Under the pieces are notes generated by a model, which saw only the letters and a program-made list of their open reading frames with translations, was not told the origin of the DNA and did not search any database. From Castanea sativa (Eukaryota > Streptophyta > Magnoliopsida > Fagales > Fagaceae), in assembly GCF_040712315.1 (NCBI RefSeq), contig NC_134013.1, positions 40,288,501 to 40,352,500 on the forward strand: a DNA stretch of 64,000 nt, written 5' to 3'. A program made the position numbers and the translations under genes. Below are positions 47,088 to 59,381 of this stretch, in pieces. Positions within the stretch are counted from its first letter, which is position 1; each line of letters starts with the position of its first letter.

Positions 47088-50000
47088 TCATAGGTTATTT
47101 ACATTCCAGGAACGTTGTACAACATATTCATCTAGATCTTCAAGATTATAAACCCCTATGCCTGCGACTGAGGTAATACGATAAGGTCCTTCCCAGTTGG
47201 GCCCCAGTTTTCCCCATGCTGGGTTCTTTGCAGTACCCAAAACTCTCCTCAGTACCAAGTCTCCAAGTGCAAGAGGCCGTAGCTTTACATGAGAATCATA
47301 CCCTTGCTTGAGTTTGTGTTGATAATAAACTAGTTGAACCATGGCAATCTCTCGTCGTTCTTCAAATAAGTCTAGACTTCGCTCCAATAGATTATCATTG
47401 CTGCATGGAGTGAAGGAGCTCGTCCTTAGTGTTGGGAACCCAGTTTCTAGAGGTATTACAGCCTCGGCTCCATAAGTCATGGAGAAGGGTGTTTCTCTTG
47501 TAGACCTTCGTGGTGTAGTTCGATATGTCCACAAGACATGTGGCAGTTCTTCCACCCATCTTCCCTTAGCATCATCTAACCTTTTCTTGAGCCCACTGAC
47601 TATCACTTTATTGACCGCATCGGCTTGCCCATTCCCTTGAGGATAAGCTAGAGTAGAATATCTATTCGTGATGCCTAGGTCACAACAGTATCTTCTAAAG
47701 GCCTTACTATCAAATTGTAGACCGTTATCTGAAATGAGAGTATGAGGGATTCCAAACCTGGTGACAATGTTCTTCCGTACAAACTTTTTTGCTTTCATGT
47801 CTTTGATATTTGATAATGGCTTAGCTTCAACCCATTTGGTGAAATAATCCGTTCCAATGAGTAGCCACCTCCTATTCCCTGCTACTTTTGGGAAAGGCCC
47901 AAAATGTCCAAGCCCCATTGAGCAAAAGGCCAAGGACTAGACAAAGGATTAAGAACACCCCCTGGTTGATGTATGTTAGGAGTGAATCTTTGACATTGGT
48001 CACATTTCTTCGCATAATCCTGTGCTTCTCTCTGCATATTGAGCCACCAATATCCCTGAGTTAGAGCTTTATGAGCTAAAGACCTTCCTCCTGTGTGGCT
48101 TCCGCAAATCCCTTCATGCAACTCTTCTAACAGTAACTTCGTTGCTTATAGGTGTATACATAGCAAATATGGTCATGAAAAAGAGCGCTTATATAATTTC
48201 TAGTCCTCGGACGGCCAGAACCGAGGTGCTTTCCTGCGTACCTTATCTGCTTCAGACCTTTCTTTGGGCAAGATATCATCTTTGAGGAATGTCATGATTG
48301 GATCCATCCAACTAGGCCCCATCCTAATTTGATGAATTTGGATGGCGTCATTACTCGTCCCAGTGGATTTCCACAGATCCTCAACAAGGATGACCCGAGG
48401 TAGGCTTTACGCCGAGGATGTTGCGAGAGTGGCCAAGGAATCAGCATGGGTATTCCCACACCTGGATACATGTAATAAAGAAAAAGACTCAAATTTGGAT
48501 TGTATATACCTGACCTGGGTTAGGTAGCCTTGCATTCTTGAATCTCTTGCCTCTAACTTCCCTTCCACTTGGCCTACCACCAATTGTAAATCCGAGAACA
48601 TTTGTACCATCTTTCCTCCCATTTTATGAACCATGTTCATTCCGGCGAGGAGGGCTTCATATTCTGCCTCATTATTGGTGGCCAAGAACTTCAATCTCAA
48701 GGATTTCTCAAAAGTAATTCCCTTAGGGGATACCAAAACTAGCCCCACACCAAATCCCCTTTGATTTGCTGCTCCATCAACATACACCTTCCATAACGGA
48801 GGCTCTTTGCACAAAATCATGCTAACTGATTTTTTATCCATGCCTGATCCCTTAATATACTCTTCTAACGAGGGCTCAGCAAACTCCGCCACCAGATCCA
48901 CAATGACTTGTCCCTTTATAGAGGTGCGAGGCATATACTTGATATCAAAAGCCCCTAGGATAGTACCCAGTTTAGCAATCCTTCCCGTGTAGTATGCACT
49001 CCGAAGTATAGACTTAAGAGGGAATTGAGTTAGGACAACAACTATATGAGATTGGAAGTAGTAGGGAAGCCTACACGTAGCGTGCACCACTGCTAGGATT
49101 GCTTTCTCCAACGGTAAATAATTCACCTCGGCCTAATGTAGAGACTTGCTCACGTAATAAACTGGCCTTTGTACATTATCATCATCCCGTATAAGAACCA
49201 AACTAACCGCATGATTAGCTACCATAATATATGCGAACAAAACTTCATCTATTTCTGGTCGAGACATAACGGGTGGTCGCAAGAGATACTCCTTAAGCTG
49301 TTGAAAAGCCAACGCACACTCCTCGGTCCATTCAAATCCCTTCCACTTATTCAACAACTGAAAGAAATGCCTACACCTGTCTGCAAACCGAGAAATAAAT
49401 CGGTTGAGGGCAGCAGTCATTCCTGTTAGCCTCTAAACCTCTTTAGGATTCCGAAGTGGATGTAAGTTACTAATGGCTTTGACCTGGGCCGGATTAACTT
49501 CAATTCCCCAATGAGTTACCATATAGCCTAGAAATTTGCCCGACCCCATGCCAAAAGAACATTTAGAGGTATTGAGCCGCAACTTGTACCTTCTCAGCGT
49601 TTGAAAAGTGTCGCTCAGATCTTCCAGATGCGTGGAAACCGCTTTACTTTTCACCACCATGTCGTCCACATATACTTCGATAGTTTTTCCCAGTTGTGGC
49701 TCAAACATCCTAGTCATCATCCTTTGATAAATAGCCCCTGCATTCTTCAAACCGAAGGGCATTACCTTATAATGATAATTTCCCATGGGAGTGACAAATG
49801 CGGTCTTCTCTTGGTCCTCCACAGCTAAAGGTATTTGGTGATAACCTTGGAAAGCATCCAAAAAACACATTCGAGGATGCCCAACAGTAGCATCCACCAA
49901 CTGATCTATCCGAGGCATTGGGAAAGAGTCTTTAGGACAAGCTTTGTTCAAATCTGTGAAGTCCACACATACTCTCCACTTCCCATTTTTCTTTTTTACC

Positions 50001-50388
50001 ACCACTGTATGACCTAACCATTCAGGATAAAAAAAACCTCTTTGATAGCACCCGCCTTCTTAAGTTTGAGCACCTCTTCCTTGACAGCCTCGAAATGCTC
50101 TTTAGAGGAGCACCGAGGTGGTTGCCTCCTTGGTACTGCAGTTGGATTGACTTTTAAATGATGACAAATGAAACTCAGATCAACCCCAGGGGCTTCGTAA
50201 GCATTCCATGCAAATATATCCATATTTTTCTTCAAAAATATAACCAGCTCTGCTTTCTCCTCCTGTGGCAATTGAACTCCCACTTGAAAGAATTTCTCAG
50301 GGTCGTCGTCTATAAGAACCTTTTCTAGTTCCTCACATGCAGGTTCTTCTACCAATGGTACCCTGGTTGTGGCCAGAGACTTTGATTG
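47088..50388 (-). pseudogene. RT-RNaseH-RNaseH-integrase of gypsy element 2 (broken)
   Basis: The frame follows the UAG at 50391-50389. RT is split by a T-run frameshift near 50020 and has VCVDFTDLNKACPKDSFPMP and YVDD. A TAG at about 49433 replaces a Gln of element 1, and another stop lies near 49133. The second RNase H has YVDGAANQRGFG, NNEAEYEALL and the change SDSQ to SDLQ. Integrase retains the zinc motif, SDNGLQF and NGQADAVN, in which the catalytic Glu of the DDE triad is Asp. The last codons end in a TGA where element 1 has an Arg codon. The piece is inactive. Confidence 0.9.
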
Positions 50389-50391
50389 CTA
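50383..50391 (-). promoter_or_regulatory. Candidate leaky stop UAG-CAA-UCA between protease and RT (element 2)
   Basis: On the minus strand TAG (50391-50389) is followed by CAA and TCA, fitting CAR-YYA. It is in frame with both sides and sits at the position homologous to 32105 in element 1. Confidence 0.55.
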
Positions 50392-52277
50392 CGACTTTCC
50401 GTCAGCCAAGGCCAAGGACTCCAATTCAGGCTGACGCAGAATTGCAGCCGTGATACACTGTCGAGCCACAGATTGACTTCCAAGAAGTTCTACCACCTGA
50501 TCCCCAGACAGAAATTTAAACTTGACATGCACGGTTGAGGAAACGGCACCTAAAGCATGCAACCAAGGTCTTGCCATAATAGCCGTATAGGGAGAATAGG
50601 CATCTACTATAATGAAATCTACGTTTACCACTTCTGGGCTTGATTGCACAGGCAACCTAATTTTCCCCTTTAGTATGACAGCCTTTCCCTCAAAGCTTAT
50701 TAAGGGTGAGTCATAAGCTGTTAGATCTTCAAGCTTTAAGTTTAACCATTTAAACAAGTCAGGGTACATGATATCTATGCCACTCCCCTGATCAACCATC
50801 ACCCTCCTCACATCGTATTCCCCTATCCTTAGGGTAACAACCAAGGCATCATCATGTGGTTGGATAGTCCCGGTTTTGTCATCTTTTAAGAAACCCAAAA
50901 CTGGTAGGATATTCTTCTTAATCCTCTTCAGCTGATCCCTAGACTCCTCGGCCAGGGTCCGAGCTACAAACATCACCCTGGAAGGATTTGAGCCAGTCCT
51001 TCCAGGTGCAACAAAAATAACATTGATTGTACCCAGAGGAGGCCTTGACGAAGTGCTCCTATGGTTAGCCGCCCCTGAGTGGTTTCCTTGCCCCTTAGGC
51101 TGATACAAGAATTGCTTTAACTTTCCCTCTTTAAACAACTGCTCCAAATGGTTCCACAGAGTTCGACAATCCTCAGTGGTATGACCCCTCTCTTGGTGAT
51201 AATGGCAATGGAGGTTTTGGTTGCGTCTCAAAGGGTCCCCCGCCATCTTATTGGGTCATTTGAAGTATGACTCATGCCTGATTTTCTCTAACAACTATTG
51301 CACTGGCTCCTTAAAAATGGTGTTGACCACCTGTAGGGCGGTAGGACCAGCTTGTCTGGAAAAATCTCTCCCAGGCCTATTATTGTTGTATTCGTCCGAC
51401 CTGAAATCCCTCATCTCCTGAGGGATAACCTTCGACTTTCCCTTTCCTTGCTGTTGATCTTCCTTAACCCTCTTGTACACATCGATGCGATCAATGAGCT
51501 GACACACGCTCCTGACAGGCTTTTTGGTCAAAGATTTCCTCAAGTCGTGCTCCGTAGGTAGGCCGACCTTGAGGGTCCTTATCGCCACATCATCGAAGTC
51601 TCCGTCAATCTCATTGAACATCTCCCAATACTTGTCTAAATACGTTCTCAGGGTTTCCCCTTCTCTCATGGCCATGGACAATAATGAATCCAAAGGCCGA
51701 GGAACCCTACTGCATGTGATGAAACGAAAGCCAATTGCCATAGTAAGTTCCTTGAAAGAATTGATAGAGCCTGCCCTCAAGCCATCAAACCACCTCTTTG
51801 CCATAGGTCCCACGCTGGAGGGGAATATCTTGCAACTTGTGCGTGAAGGGTGACCTGGAGATTTAATGTAATGCCCTACCCATAGCATTGTTCCCTAGGC
51901 CCCTGGTAGAAGAATTTTTACCCTTCCGCCCATGCAGGTTGTCATCATCGTAAGAGAAAGATTCATTCGGGGGGGGTCCTTGACCTTGACCTGTAATTAT
52001 CATCCTCAGAGCCCTCAGATAAGGGATCAGAGAAAGAAAGAGTTCGCCTTCACCTTTCGCGACGCAACTTCCTCTTCAGGTTGTCAATTTCCTTCTGCAT
52101 GGCCTTTGTATTTTCCTCGTGAGGAACTCTGCTTCCCCCTCGAGAGTGACTCCTACTCCTGCTGGTGCGCGTTGTGTGCACACTCCCTTCACGGTCTTCT
52201 TCGTGCTCAAGATGCAAGGAACGATCCTCATGTTGAGACTTCATAGATTCTGTATGGTGTGGACCTGAGCCTACCAT
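50389..52277 (-). pseudogene. gag-protease of gypsy element 2 (broken)
   Basis: The start MVGSGPHHTESM lies just inside the primer-binding site. It is followed by an Arg/Ser-rich segment and a coiled stretch KAMQKEIDNLKRKLRRER. After a gap with frameshifts (about 51890-52050) the capsid region continues (SVGPMAKRWFDGL, RTLKVGLPTEHDLRKSL), a stop or frame change follows near 51290-51250, then the CHYHQERGHTTEDC knuckle and the protease VMVDQGSGIDIMYPDLF. The protease frame runs uninterrupted to the shared UAG at 50391-50389. Confidence 0.85.
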
Positions 52278-52307
52278 CATGCAAAAACTTCTTAGAACAC
52301 AAAATTT

Positions 52308-52325
52308 CCCACAGACAACGCCAAT
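52308..52325 (-). promoter_or_regulatory. Primer-binding site region of element 2
   Basis: Minus-strand ATTGGCGTTGTCTGTGGG abuts the LTR end and corresponds base for base with the site in element 1 except for a few changes. Confidence 0.7.
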
Positions 52326-53163
52326 TGTAAGGACACAATTCGAGCCCCTAACCCACAATCAGAAGAGAATGGGCCTGAAAAGCCTTTTTACAATAAATTT
52401 GTAGAGAGTGAGCTTGAAATCTAGGTTCTAAAGATGTTTAAATAACAAAGAAAGATGGACTTTGGGCCCAATGGCACATACAAGGAGTGGTTTATATGAA
52501 TATGAAGGAAAACTCCTCCTCGGACACAATCCGAGGATGGTATATTTACTGCTTCTCAAGATAGATTACAATTGTGGATAATCAGGTCTACCATATACTT
52601 TTTCTTTTTCTCTTTCCAAAAATCTCTCCCTTTACCAAAGGTCCCTTCTCTCTTTTATACTCCCTTCTTCTTCCCCTTCTCATCCTCCACCTCATGGTTA
52701 GACTGCTGGTTTAGATACTTGTCCCATCCACCTTCCCTGAAGTCTCTGGAGACAGGAGCCAAGTTTCAAACCTGATGTTTAGGTCTCACTTCTCCATTAA
52801 TGCGGCCAGAATATCCGTTGCAAAGCATTTAATGCGGGGGCGGTGCTAATAGCTTTATCTTAGATATTTCACCGCCATTCTTCTTATCCCCCACGTGTAC
52901 CATGTCTTCCCTATCCCATAAGAATTTCTAGAACATAGTTTGTGGATATCAAACATCCCTTCCCCTTCCTCGACTTCACCTCGCAGATGACATAATCTTC
53001 CTCGGACATATTCATTCAGACATTAAATCTTCTTTACCTAGTATTTTCTTATGAGTTAACATTCATACACCCTCGGACCATTCAATGTCCTCGAACTGGG
53101 CTTCTAGCCCGAAGAATACTCTTGGGCCACCCCACATATATTCCTGGGCTCAATGACCTTACA
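52326..53163 (-). repeat. 5' LTR of gypsy element 2
   Basis: 838 bp, plus-strand ends TGTAAGGACAC and ATGACCTTACA. At 52517-52537 the arms TCCTCGGA and TCCGAGGA form a hairpin with a 5-nt loop. Confidence 0.93.
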
Positions 53164-53168
53164 GTACT

Positions 53169-55036
53169 ATTGATATTAGTTTAGGTTATTAAATATATAA
53201 GACATTAGTTCGATCATGACATTTGGAAGTAATAAAATAATTTTTACTTGCAATTTTAATGATATTGGTTACGCCAAGTTTCTCATCATACTGTTGTTTT
53301 GTATATAATTTTGAAAATCACTATTAGACACTACATATATAATATCAATTCACTATCATTGTCTGTGAAATTCTACTAAATACAACACAAAATAAAAGAG
53401 TAAATTGGTTCATTAGTTTCTCCTAAATTGAATGGAGATAAGTGCATGTGATCGTTTAGCTCAACAACAGTTTGTTATATTCAAGATTTTCACATACAAA
53501 ATATGTAAATAGAAACTGTATTAAAAAAAATACACTCATTAGTTCAGAAAAAATAAAAAACAGCAAAAATTTGTACAATTTAATTTGTGCATAGCTAATT
53601 AAGGCAAAATCTAATTATAATTAAAAAATATATATATATATATATGTTGAATGTTAAAAAAAAAATCTGATGTTGAGTGTATTATAAAATGAGGTATTAA
53701 AATAAATAAAATAGTGTTTTGAGTTGTTAAGAACTATATTTTTTTAGCAACTTTGCTGTGAATGCTACAAATGAAAAGAAGGGAAGGACATTTGGTTTAG
53801 AACAACATTTGATCATTGTTTTCAACTTCTCAGGCTTTAAGTTTGGCTCAAGAGTCAAGAAGCCTTTATTTTGTTCAAATACCTCTTACTCTCTGTTTGT
53901 TTTTGTGAAAAACCTTTTCATTTTCTACATTATTTGAGCCAATCCTAGAATCTTCCCTTCTCTTCTCACATCACTAAAGAGAACTTCACATGGTTACATA
54001 TACAAGGATTCATTTGGGTGGTAAAAAATAGTTATAAATTCATGTAAAAATAATTGTCTTCCACTCATAATCAACCATATTAAAGTTGTGGAACAAAAAT
54101 TGTACTCTAGTTAAGATTATGTAGTTTAACTTTTAGTTTTGAGTGTTAGCTTATTTGTATGGAAAGGAATAAGAAGCCATTATGATCAAGTTTCTTATCT
54201 ATTTATTTATTTATTTATTTATTTTCGTAATTTGGCATGTGAAAAAAATAGGGTCATATCAAGTTTACATAACCCTCTTAAAAGACCAAGTAAGGATTAT
54301 ATTGGGTTAACTTGACCCCCAAATGATCCAAACCCGGCTAGGTTTGAACCCTATCCCGATTAATGCATGGTCTAGGAAAACCCAATGAATAGAAGCGATC
54401 ACAAGATTCACAACCCTCTACCAAAGAATTGCCCATAAAATGCGAGGGCCTTGTCAGCCTCAATTGGGAGTGTACATTCAATCCAACAATTAATGAATTT
54501 AATCCAACCTAATGCTTCAGGTTAGATTTTCATAGGTTCAAATGGATGAAGTAAATGATTATGTGAAAATGTTGTTGATAGGTTGTGATGGGTTTTAAAT
54601 TTTATTTAAGTTTTAGGCTAGGTTGAGTTTGGGTTGATAAAATTTTCAACCCGAGTAATCCAACCCAATCAACATTATTAATAGTTTTATATATTTAATT
54701 AATAGGTTAGGATCAAGTTACGATGTTACATCATTGCATAATAATTTGTTAGATTAATATTTTGAAAATCAACGTATTCTCTTAGTTTTTAACATACATG
54801 TCAAAATATCTAGTTAATTGAATGTTATTTATTATATTATTCATAAACTCATGTGTTACATATAATTTTAAATTTAATCATTTTATGATGAGATAGTTAT
54901 TGATCTACAATCATCTTCATATATTCAAGTACAGAAAGTATAACAAAACAATGTAATCCAATAGTTGATTTATCAAAATACTTAATTATTAAAAAATTAT
55001 GGAACCCCACCTCCCTTCCCCCGGAACTTTTTCCCA
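53169..55036. other. AT-rich intergenic region
   Basis: It has a (TA)n tract near 53627-53646 and an ATTT run near 54200. No gene or bounded element is supported. Confidence 0.5.
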
Positions 55037-56757
55037 TTTAGCCTAATTTTACTTAAAATTTCGTTTTATAGTATCAAAACCAAACATATTAGTTAAGTAC
55101 CATCTCAAGTCTCTGAAACTCGAGCTCAATGAAGGAACTCAAGTTCTAAGTGCTGGCAACAACATGTGGAACTCGAGGGTAAGAGACCCAAGTTGCTTAA
55201 CATGGAACTCTCTAAGAAAACCAACTCTCTAAGACTCGAGTTTTGTTGGAAATATCAAAGCATAAACGTCTAAGTCTCCATTTCCCTTTCTCGTATAACA
55301 CATAATACATTTCCCTCTCATTGTCACTCTTTGTAACACAGCTCACTCACTCTTAGAAATCTCCTCTCTCTATCTCTAAATCTACCTCTCTCATCTTCAT
55401 CTTTCTTTCACTGCCTCTCTCCTTTCAATCTCTGTCTCACTGCCTCTCTCATCTCCATCTCTCTCTCACTGCCTATTGCTCCATCTTCTATCTCCATATG
55501 CCTATAATTAATGCGTTAAGGGAGGACTTCATGTGGAGAACGGAAAATAATTTTTATGTCATGCGAAATAGAGTTTACACGTAGTTCTTTCATAATTTTC
55601 CTCTTCAATTTATTCAGGGTCTTTAACCTACGATATATTTGAATATTACACTTCTTACCCAGCCCTTTAAATGGCAATCCCTGATTCTTATTTTCATTGC
55701 AAAGCTCTCCAACGTAGTATAGATTTATATTAATCAAAGCCATTGTGAACCTATTAAAGTCAAGTGTAATTTACAAAATTGTTAGTAACAAATATAACAC
55801 TTTCATTCAATTTCAATAAAAAACATTTTATCCAGTCAAAGTACAAAAATTACATATGAAGTGCCAACAAGACATCATTACAATATTTGGCATGGTTATG
55901 ACATTATGTCCCAACATATCCAAAAACTCTACTTCTCAAGCAACTTTATATATGGTCAATACGCATCACATATAAACACTTATTACCTCTTACAAATAAC
56001 AACCCATTATCCATTTCATACGCAATACAAAATTCAAAATCCTTCTAAGATCATGGCTTTCGAAACCCATTCAAATCTTCAACAAAAATATCTTTAATAA
56101 GTTATGATAAAAAACCTAGCAATACTAAATAAACTATTATCCATTTCATACCCAATAAAAAATTCCAAATCCTTCTAAGATTATAGCTTTCAATGCTCAT
56201 TCAACTTTTCAACCCAAAAAAAAAAAAAAAAAAAGCTTAAATAAGTTATGATAAAAACCTAGCAAATAAATATTCACAATATCTACACTAAAAAAACTAA
56301 CCAATTTTGACTCACACTCTAAAAACCTTAAGAAAAAAAAAACCATGTGCAAAATTCTAAAGACCTTACTTGAGATGCAGAATTTTTTCAAGTTGTGAGA
56401 GAGAGAGAGAGATGGATATAAGAGAATGAGAGACGGGCAAAGTGAGAGGAGAATGAGAGACTAGTCTGTATAGTAAAGAGAAAGGGTGGAGAGACTAAGT
56501 GGGGAGAGAGAGAGAGAGAGACTAACTGGAGAATGAGTGATCTGGAGATTTAAACTCGAAGAAACTCAAGTCTTAAAGGCTTGAGTTTGACATGGATAAA
56601 AAATTCCACATTAGCCTTTGCCAAAGCACCAAAATTAAGTCTCTAAGACTCAAGTTTCTCTATTGAACTCAAGCCTTTGAGACTTGAGACATTACTTAAC
56701 AAATATGTTAGGTTTTCCTATCAACTAACAAAATTGTTAGTAAAATCAAGCTAATTG
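55037..56757. mobile_element. MULE-like element with degenerate long inverted repeats
   Basis: The two ends are inverted relatives. The left has AACATATTAGTTAAGTA, TCTCAAGTCTCTGAAACTC; the right (reverse complement) has AACATATTTGTTAAGTAATG and TCTCAAGTCTCAAAGGCTTG. Interior pyrimidine-rich blocks are also mirrored (left CT-rich at 55300-55490, right GA-rich at 56395-56530). Exact ends and target duplication were not defined. Confidence 0.6.
55516..55743 (-). pseudogene. MuDR-type transposase N-terminal remnant
   Basis: The 75-codon frame, MALININLYYVGELCNE..., with TLNKLKRKIMKELRVN and a final FRSPHEVLP, resembles the N-terminal region of plant MULE transposases. It ends long before the catalytic DDE domain. 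Its place inside an inverted-repeat element supports the reading. Confidence 0.5.
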
Positions 56758-56868
56758 GCAAAAAAAATCTCCTTCCCCCATGATCTACTTATCTAAAAAA
56801 GAACTAAGTATCACAAAGAGTTACACCACGTACTTTAGGACTTAATTCAAATTTGTTTATTTTATTTA

Positions 56869-58062
56869 GGGATAATTACACTTTACCCACTTTTGGTTTA
56901 CCTCTAATTTGACTTGCCTACCCGTGGTTTCAATTTTGACACTTTACCCACTTGTGATTCCCTCCGTTACTAATCCGTAACCCACCTTTGTTAAAATTAA
57001 GGGTAAATAGATATTTTTGCTTAAGTTTTATGTCTCTCTCCTCCCAAAACAAAAAATAGCACAAAAATCCAAGAGAAAGAAGATCAAAAAGTGGTATTTG
57101 TCTCTCTCTCCATTCACACAAATCTTGAACATGAATAACATACCCAAAAAAAAATCCCAGATTAACCTACAAGATCACTGACTTAATGAAACATCTTCGA
57201 AAAATCATTAAGCTATAAGATTAGAACCCAATTTTCATGGAGGGACAAGGAACTGATTCAGCTTCAGTCACCACTCTTCATCGCTTTCGAACCTTCAGAT
57301 CAAAATCTCTCAGCTCCTCCAAGAAACAGCTCTCAATTTCAGCTTCGGCTTCTCTACAAGCTCTGGTATTCGACTGCGATGGCGTGATCCTCGAATCCGA
57401 GCACTTGCACCGCTAGGCCTACAACGATGCCTTCACTCATTTCAATGTCCGCTGCCCTTCTTCTTCTGATGAATCACAACAACCTTTCAATTGGGGCATC
57501 GATTTCTACGACCAGCTCCAGAATCGCATCAGAGAGATTTGTTCTGGACCTCTGGTCCTTTTACCATGGTGTTAGTTTTTATTATTATTGAAATTTAATT
57601 TATATTTAGATTTCAAATTTTGGATTTTGTAGAGTTAAGCTGTAAGATTATAACCTAATTTTCATGGAGGGATAAGGAATTGATTCGGCTTCAGTGGCGC
57701 CTCTTGCTAACTGGAGAAATGATTTTTCGAAGATGTTTCATTAAGTTAGTGATCTTGTGTAGGTTGATCTAGATTTTTTTTTTTTTGGTATGTTCTTCAT
57801 GTTCAAGATTTGCGTGAATAGAGAGAGAGACAAATACCACTTTTTGATCTTCTTTCTCTTGCATTTTTGTGCTATTTTTTGTTTTGGAAGGAGAGAGACA
57901 TAAAACTTGAGCAAAAATACCTATTTACTTTTAATTTTAACAGAGGTGGGTTACAGATTAGTAACAGAAGGAATCACAGGTGGGTAAAGTGTCAAAATTG
58001 AAACTACGGATAGACAAGTCAAATTAGAGGCAAACCACAAGTGGGTAAAGTGTCATTATCCC
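56869..58062. mobile_element. Pack-MULE carrying a captured HAD-hydrolase exon
   Basis: The termini GGGATAATTACACTTTACCC and (reverse complement) GGGATAATGACACTTTACCC begin inverted repeats of about 330 bp each that stay alignable as far as the CATCTTCGAAAAATCATT block. A perfect 9-bp duplication TTTTATTTA flanks it (56860-56868 and 58063-58071). The middle carries a host gene exon. About 80 bp at the exon's start (ATTTTCATGGAGGGA...) is repeated in direct orientation near 57658-57710. Confidence 0.9.
57237..57545 (+). pseudogene. Captured exon of a chloroplast HAD-like hydrolase
   Basis: Reading from ATG at 57237: a Ser-rich, transit-peptide-like N-terminus, then LQALVFDCDGVILESEHLHR, which holds the HAD motif I nucleophile (DCDGV), a TAG where Gln is expected, then AYNDAFTHFNVRCPSSS and IDFYDQLQNRI. 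This matches the first exon of At4g39970-type HAD hydrolases (from memory). Motifs II-IV are absent. It sits between the inverted repeats of the MULE, so it was captured and is not a gene in place. Confidence 0.75.
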
Positions 58063-58071
58063 TTTTATTTA

Positions 58072-59381
58072 TTTCGGTATTTTGAGACCTTGTTTTAATG
58101 AAATTGGAATACTAGGCTCATTATGTAAAATATAATCATTTATTGAATAATAGGCTTAAATAGTTGAAGGAAAACTCACATTTTTATCAAACCCAACAAC
58201 ATGGCCCCAATATAACAACCCAATCCGATCCCCACAGATTGGTTCGGTTAAGTTGGAGATTTCTCAAGTCCATGAGGCCAAATTGGGTTTAAAAATATCC
58301 CAAACCTAACCTAACTCGGCTCACGTATAGACCCCTAATCCCAATATTTTCCTCATCCCTGCCAAAAATGCTATGTAATCTCACACCAAAACTAAGAGAA
58401 ACCAATTGCCATATGTGAGTTTCCTGATCTGAGTTTATTTTGGTCATTGTAGCGTTAGAACGGCCATATTTTTGTACAATAGAATTTAGAAGCCCATCCT
58501 GTAGATTTGTTTGACAAAATTGTTAGATAAAGCGTAGATAATTAACAAAATCCTTTGTTCCATAACTAGAACAGCATAGATACATAGAGTATCAGAGAAC
58601 CATATGATTTAAATAGAAGTTCATTGAGATCAGACCTTTAGCGGCTATAGAATGTGACCTCCCAGTTCTATAAACAATTCAATTTTTTTTTTTTTTTAAC
58701 CATCAAAAAGAACAATTCAAAATTTGACAGAGGTTGATTGGGGTTATTTGAATTAAAATGAAATAAATGAGATAAGAAATTATCAATGAGGCACACCAGA
58801 GAAAATGTGAAGGGAAAAGAAATCTTTTTAGTTAGACCCAAAGTGTTGAGGTTTTCAAAGCCTAGTGCTCAAACAAACATATATATCCCATCTAGCAAAG
58901 AAAGAAAAGTAAAGATCCACTTGGCCAAGCCAATTAAATCACAATCAGCACGATTGCAGAATTTTATTGGAAAACTAGAATTTCATTATAAAAAGAAAAC
59001 GTAACCTCATTCATTTACATATAATATATGCATTTACAATAAGGAAATTTCAAAAAAAATAAAAAATTAATAAAATAATAAAAAAATCTATTCACTAACC
59101 TTAACCTCTCCTTCCAACTGATTAAATGGACAATTGGGTTGCAGTGCAAGCACCCTAAGGAAATATTCTTCCAACTCTATCAATTATGATATTACCACAA
59201 GGAAAATATGTGGGACTGTAACCAAATTTGCGCCTGAAACTAAATCCTCATACCCCATTGATTCTGCCTGTCAGGGTTCTAATTGTATATAAATAAGCAA
59301 CTAGTCAAATCTCATTGGAGAGCATAGCACCTCTACCAGTGAAGAGTTTCAAGAAGTGGAAACCCCAAAATGGTCATTCCT
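58072..59381. other. Intergenic and 3' UTR of the PP2C/kinase gene
   Basis: The part near 59382 is the minus-strand gene's 3' UTR. A 72-codon frame at 58786-59004 (plus) has no recognisable motif. A T-run lies near 58683. Confidence 0.4.

Larger units (their letters stand above)
41765..53163 (-). mobile_element. Ty3/gypsy retrotransposon 2 (Tat-like), 11.4 kb, full length
   Basis: It is flanked by a perfect 5-bp duplication GTACT (41760-41764 and 53164-53168), and both LTRs are 838 bp. On the minus strand the order is LTR, primer-binding site, gag-protease, RT, two RNase H modules, integrase, 151-bp array, an antisense gene (here on the plus strand), LTR. The layout equals element 1, but the LTR sequences are not alike apart from a short hairpin, so they are different families of one lineage. 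LTRs differ by roughly 5% by eye, so it is older than element 1. Confidence 0.95.

Noticed and set aside
57237..57545. A functional HAD hydrolase gene
   Set aside because: Only the first exon is present, a stop interrupts it, and it lies between MULE inverted repeats with a 9-bp target duplication.
58786..59004. 72-codon plus-strand frame as a host gene
   Set aside because: No recognisable domain, no promoter evidence and skewed Lys/Ser composition typical of AT-rich non-coding DNA.
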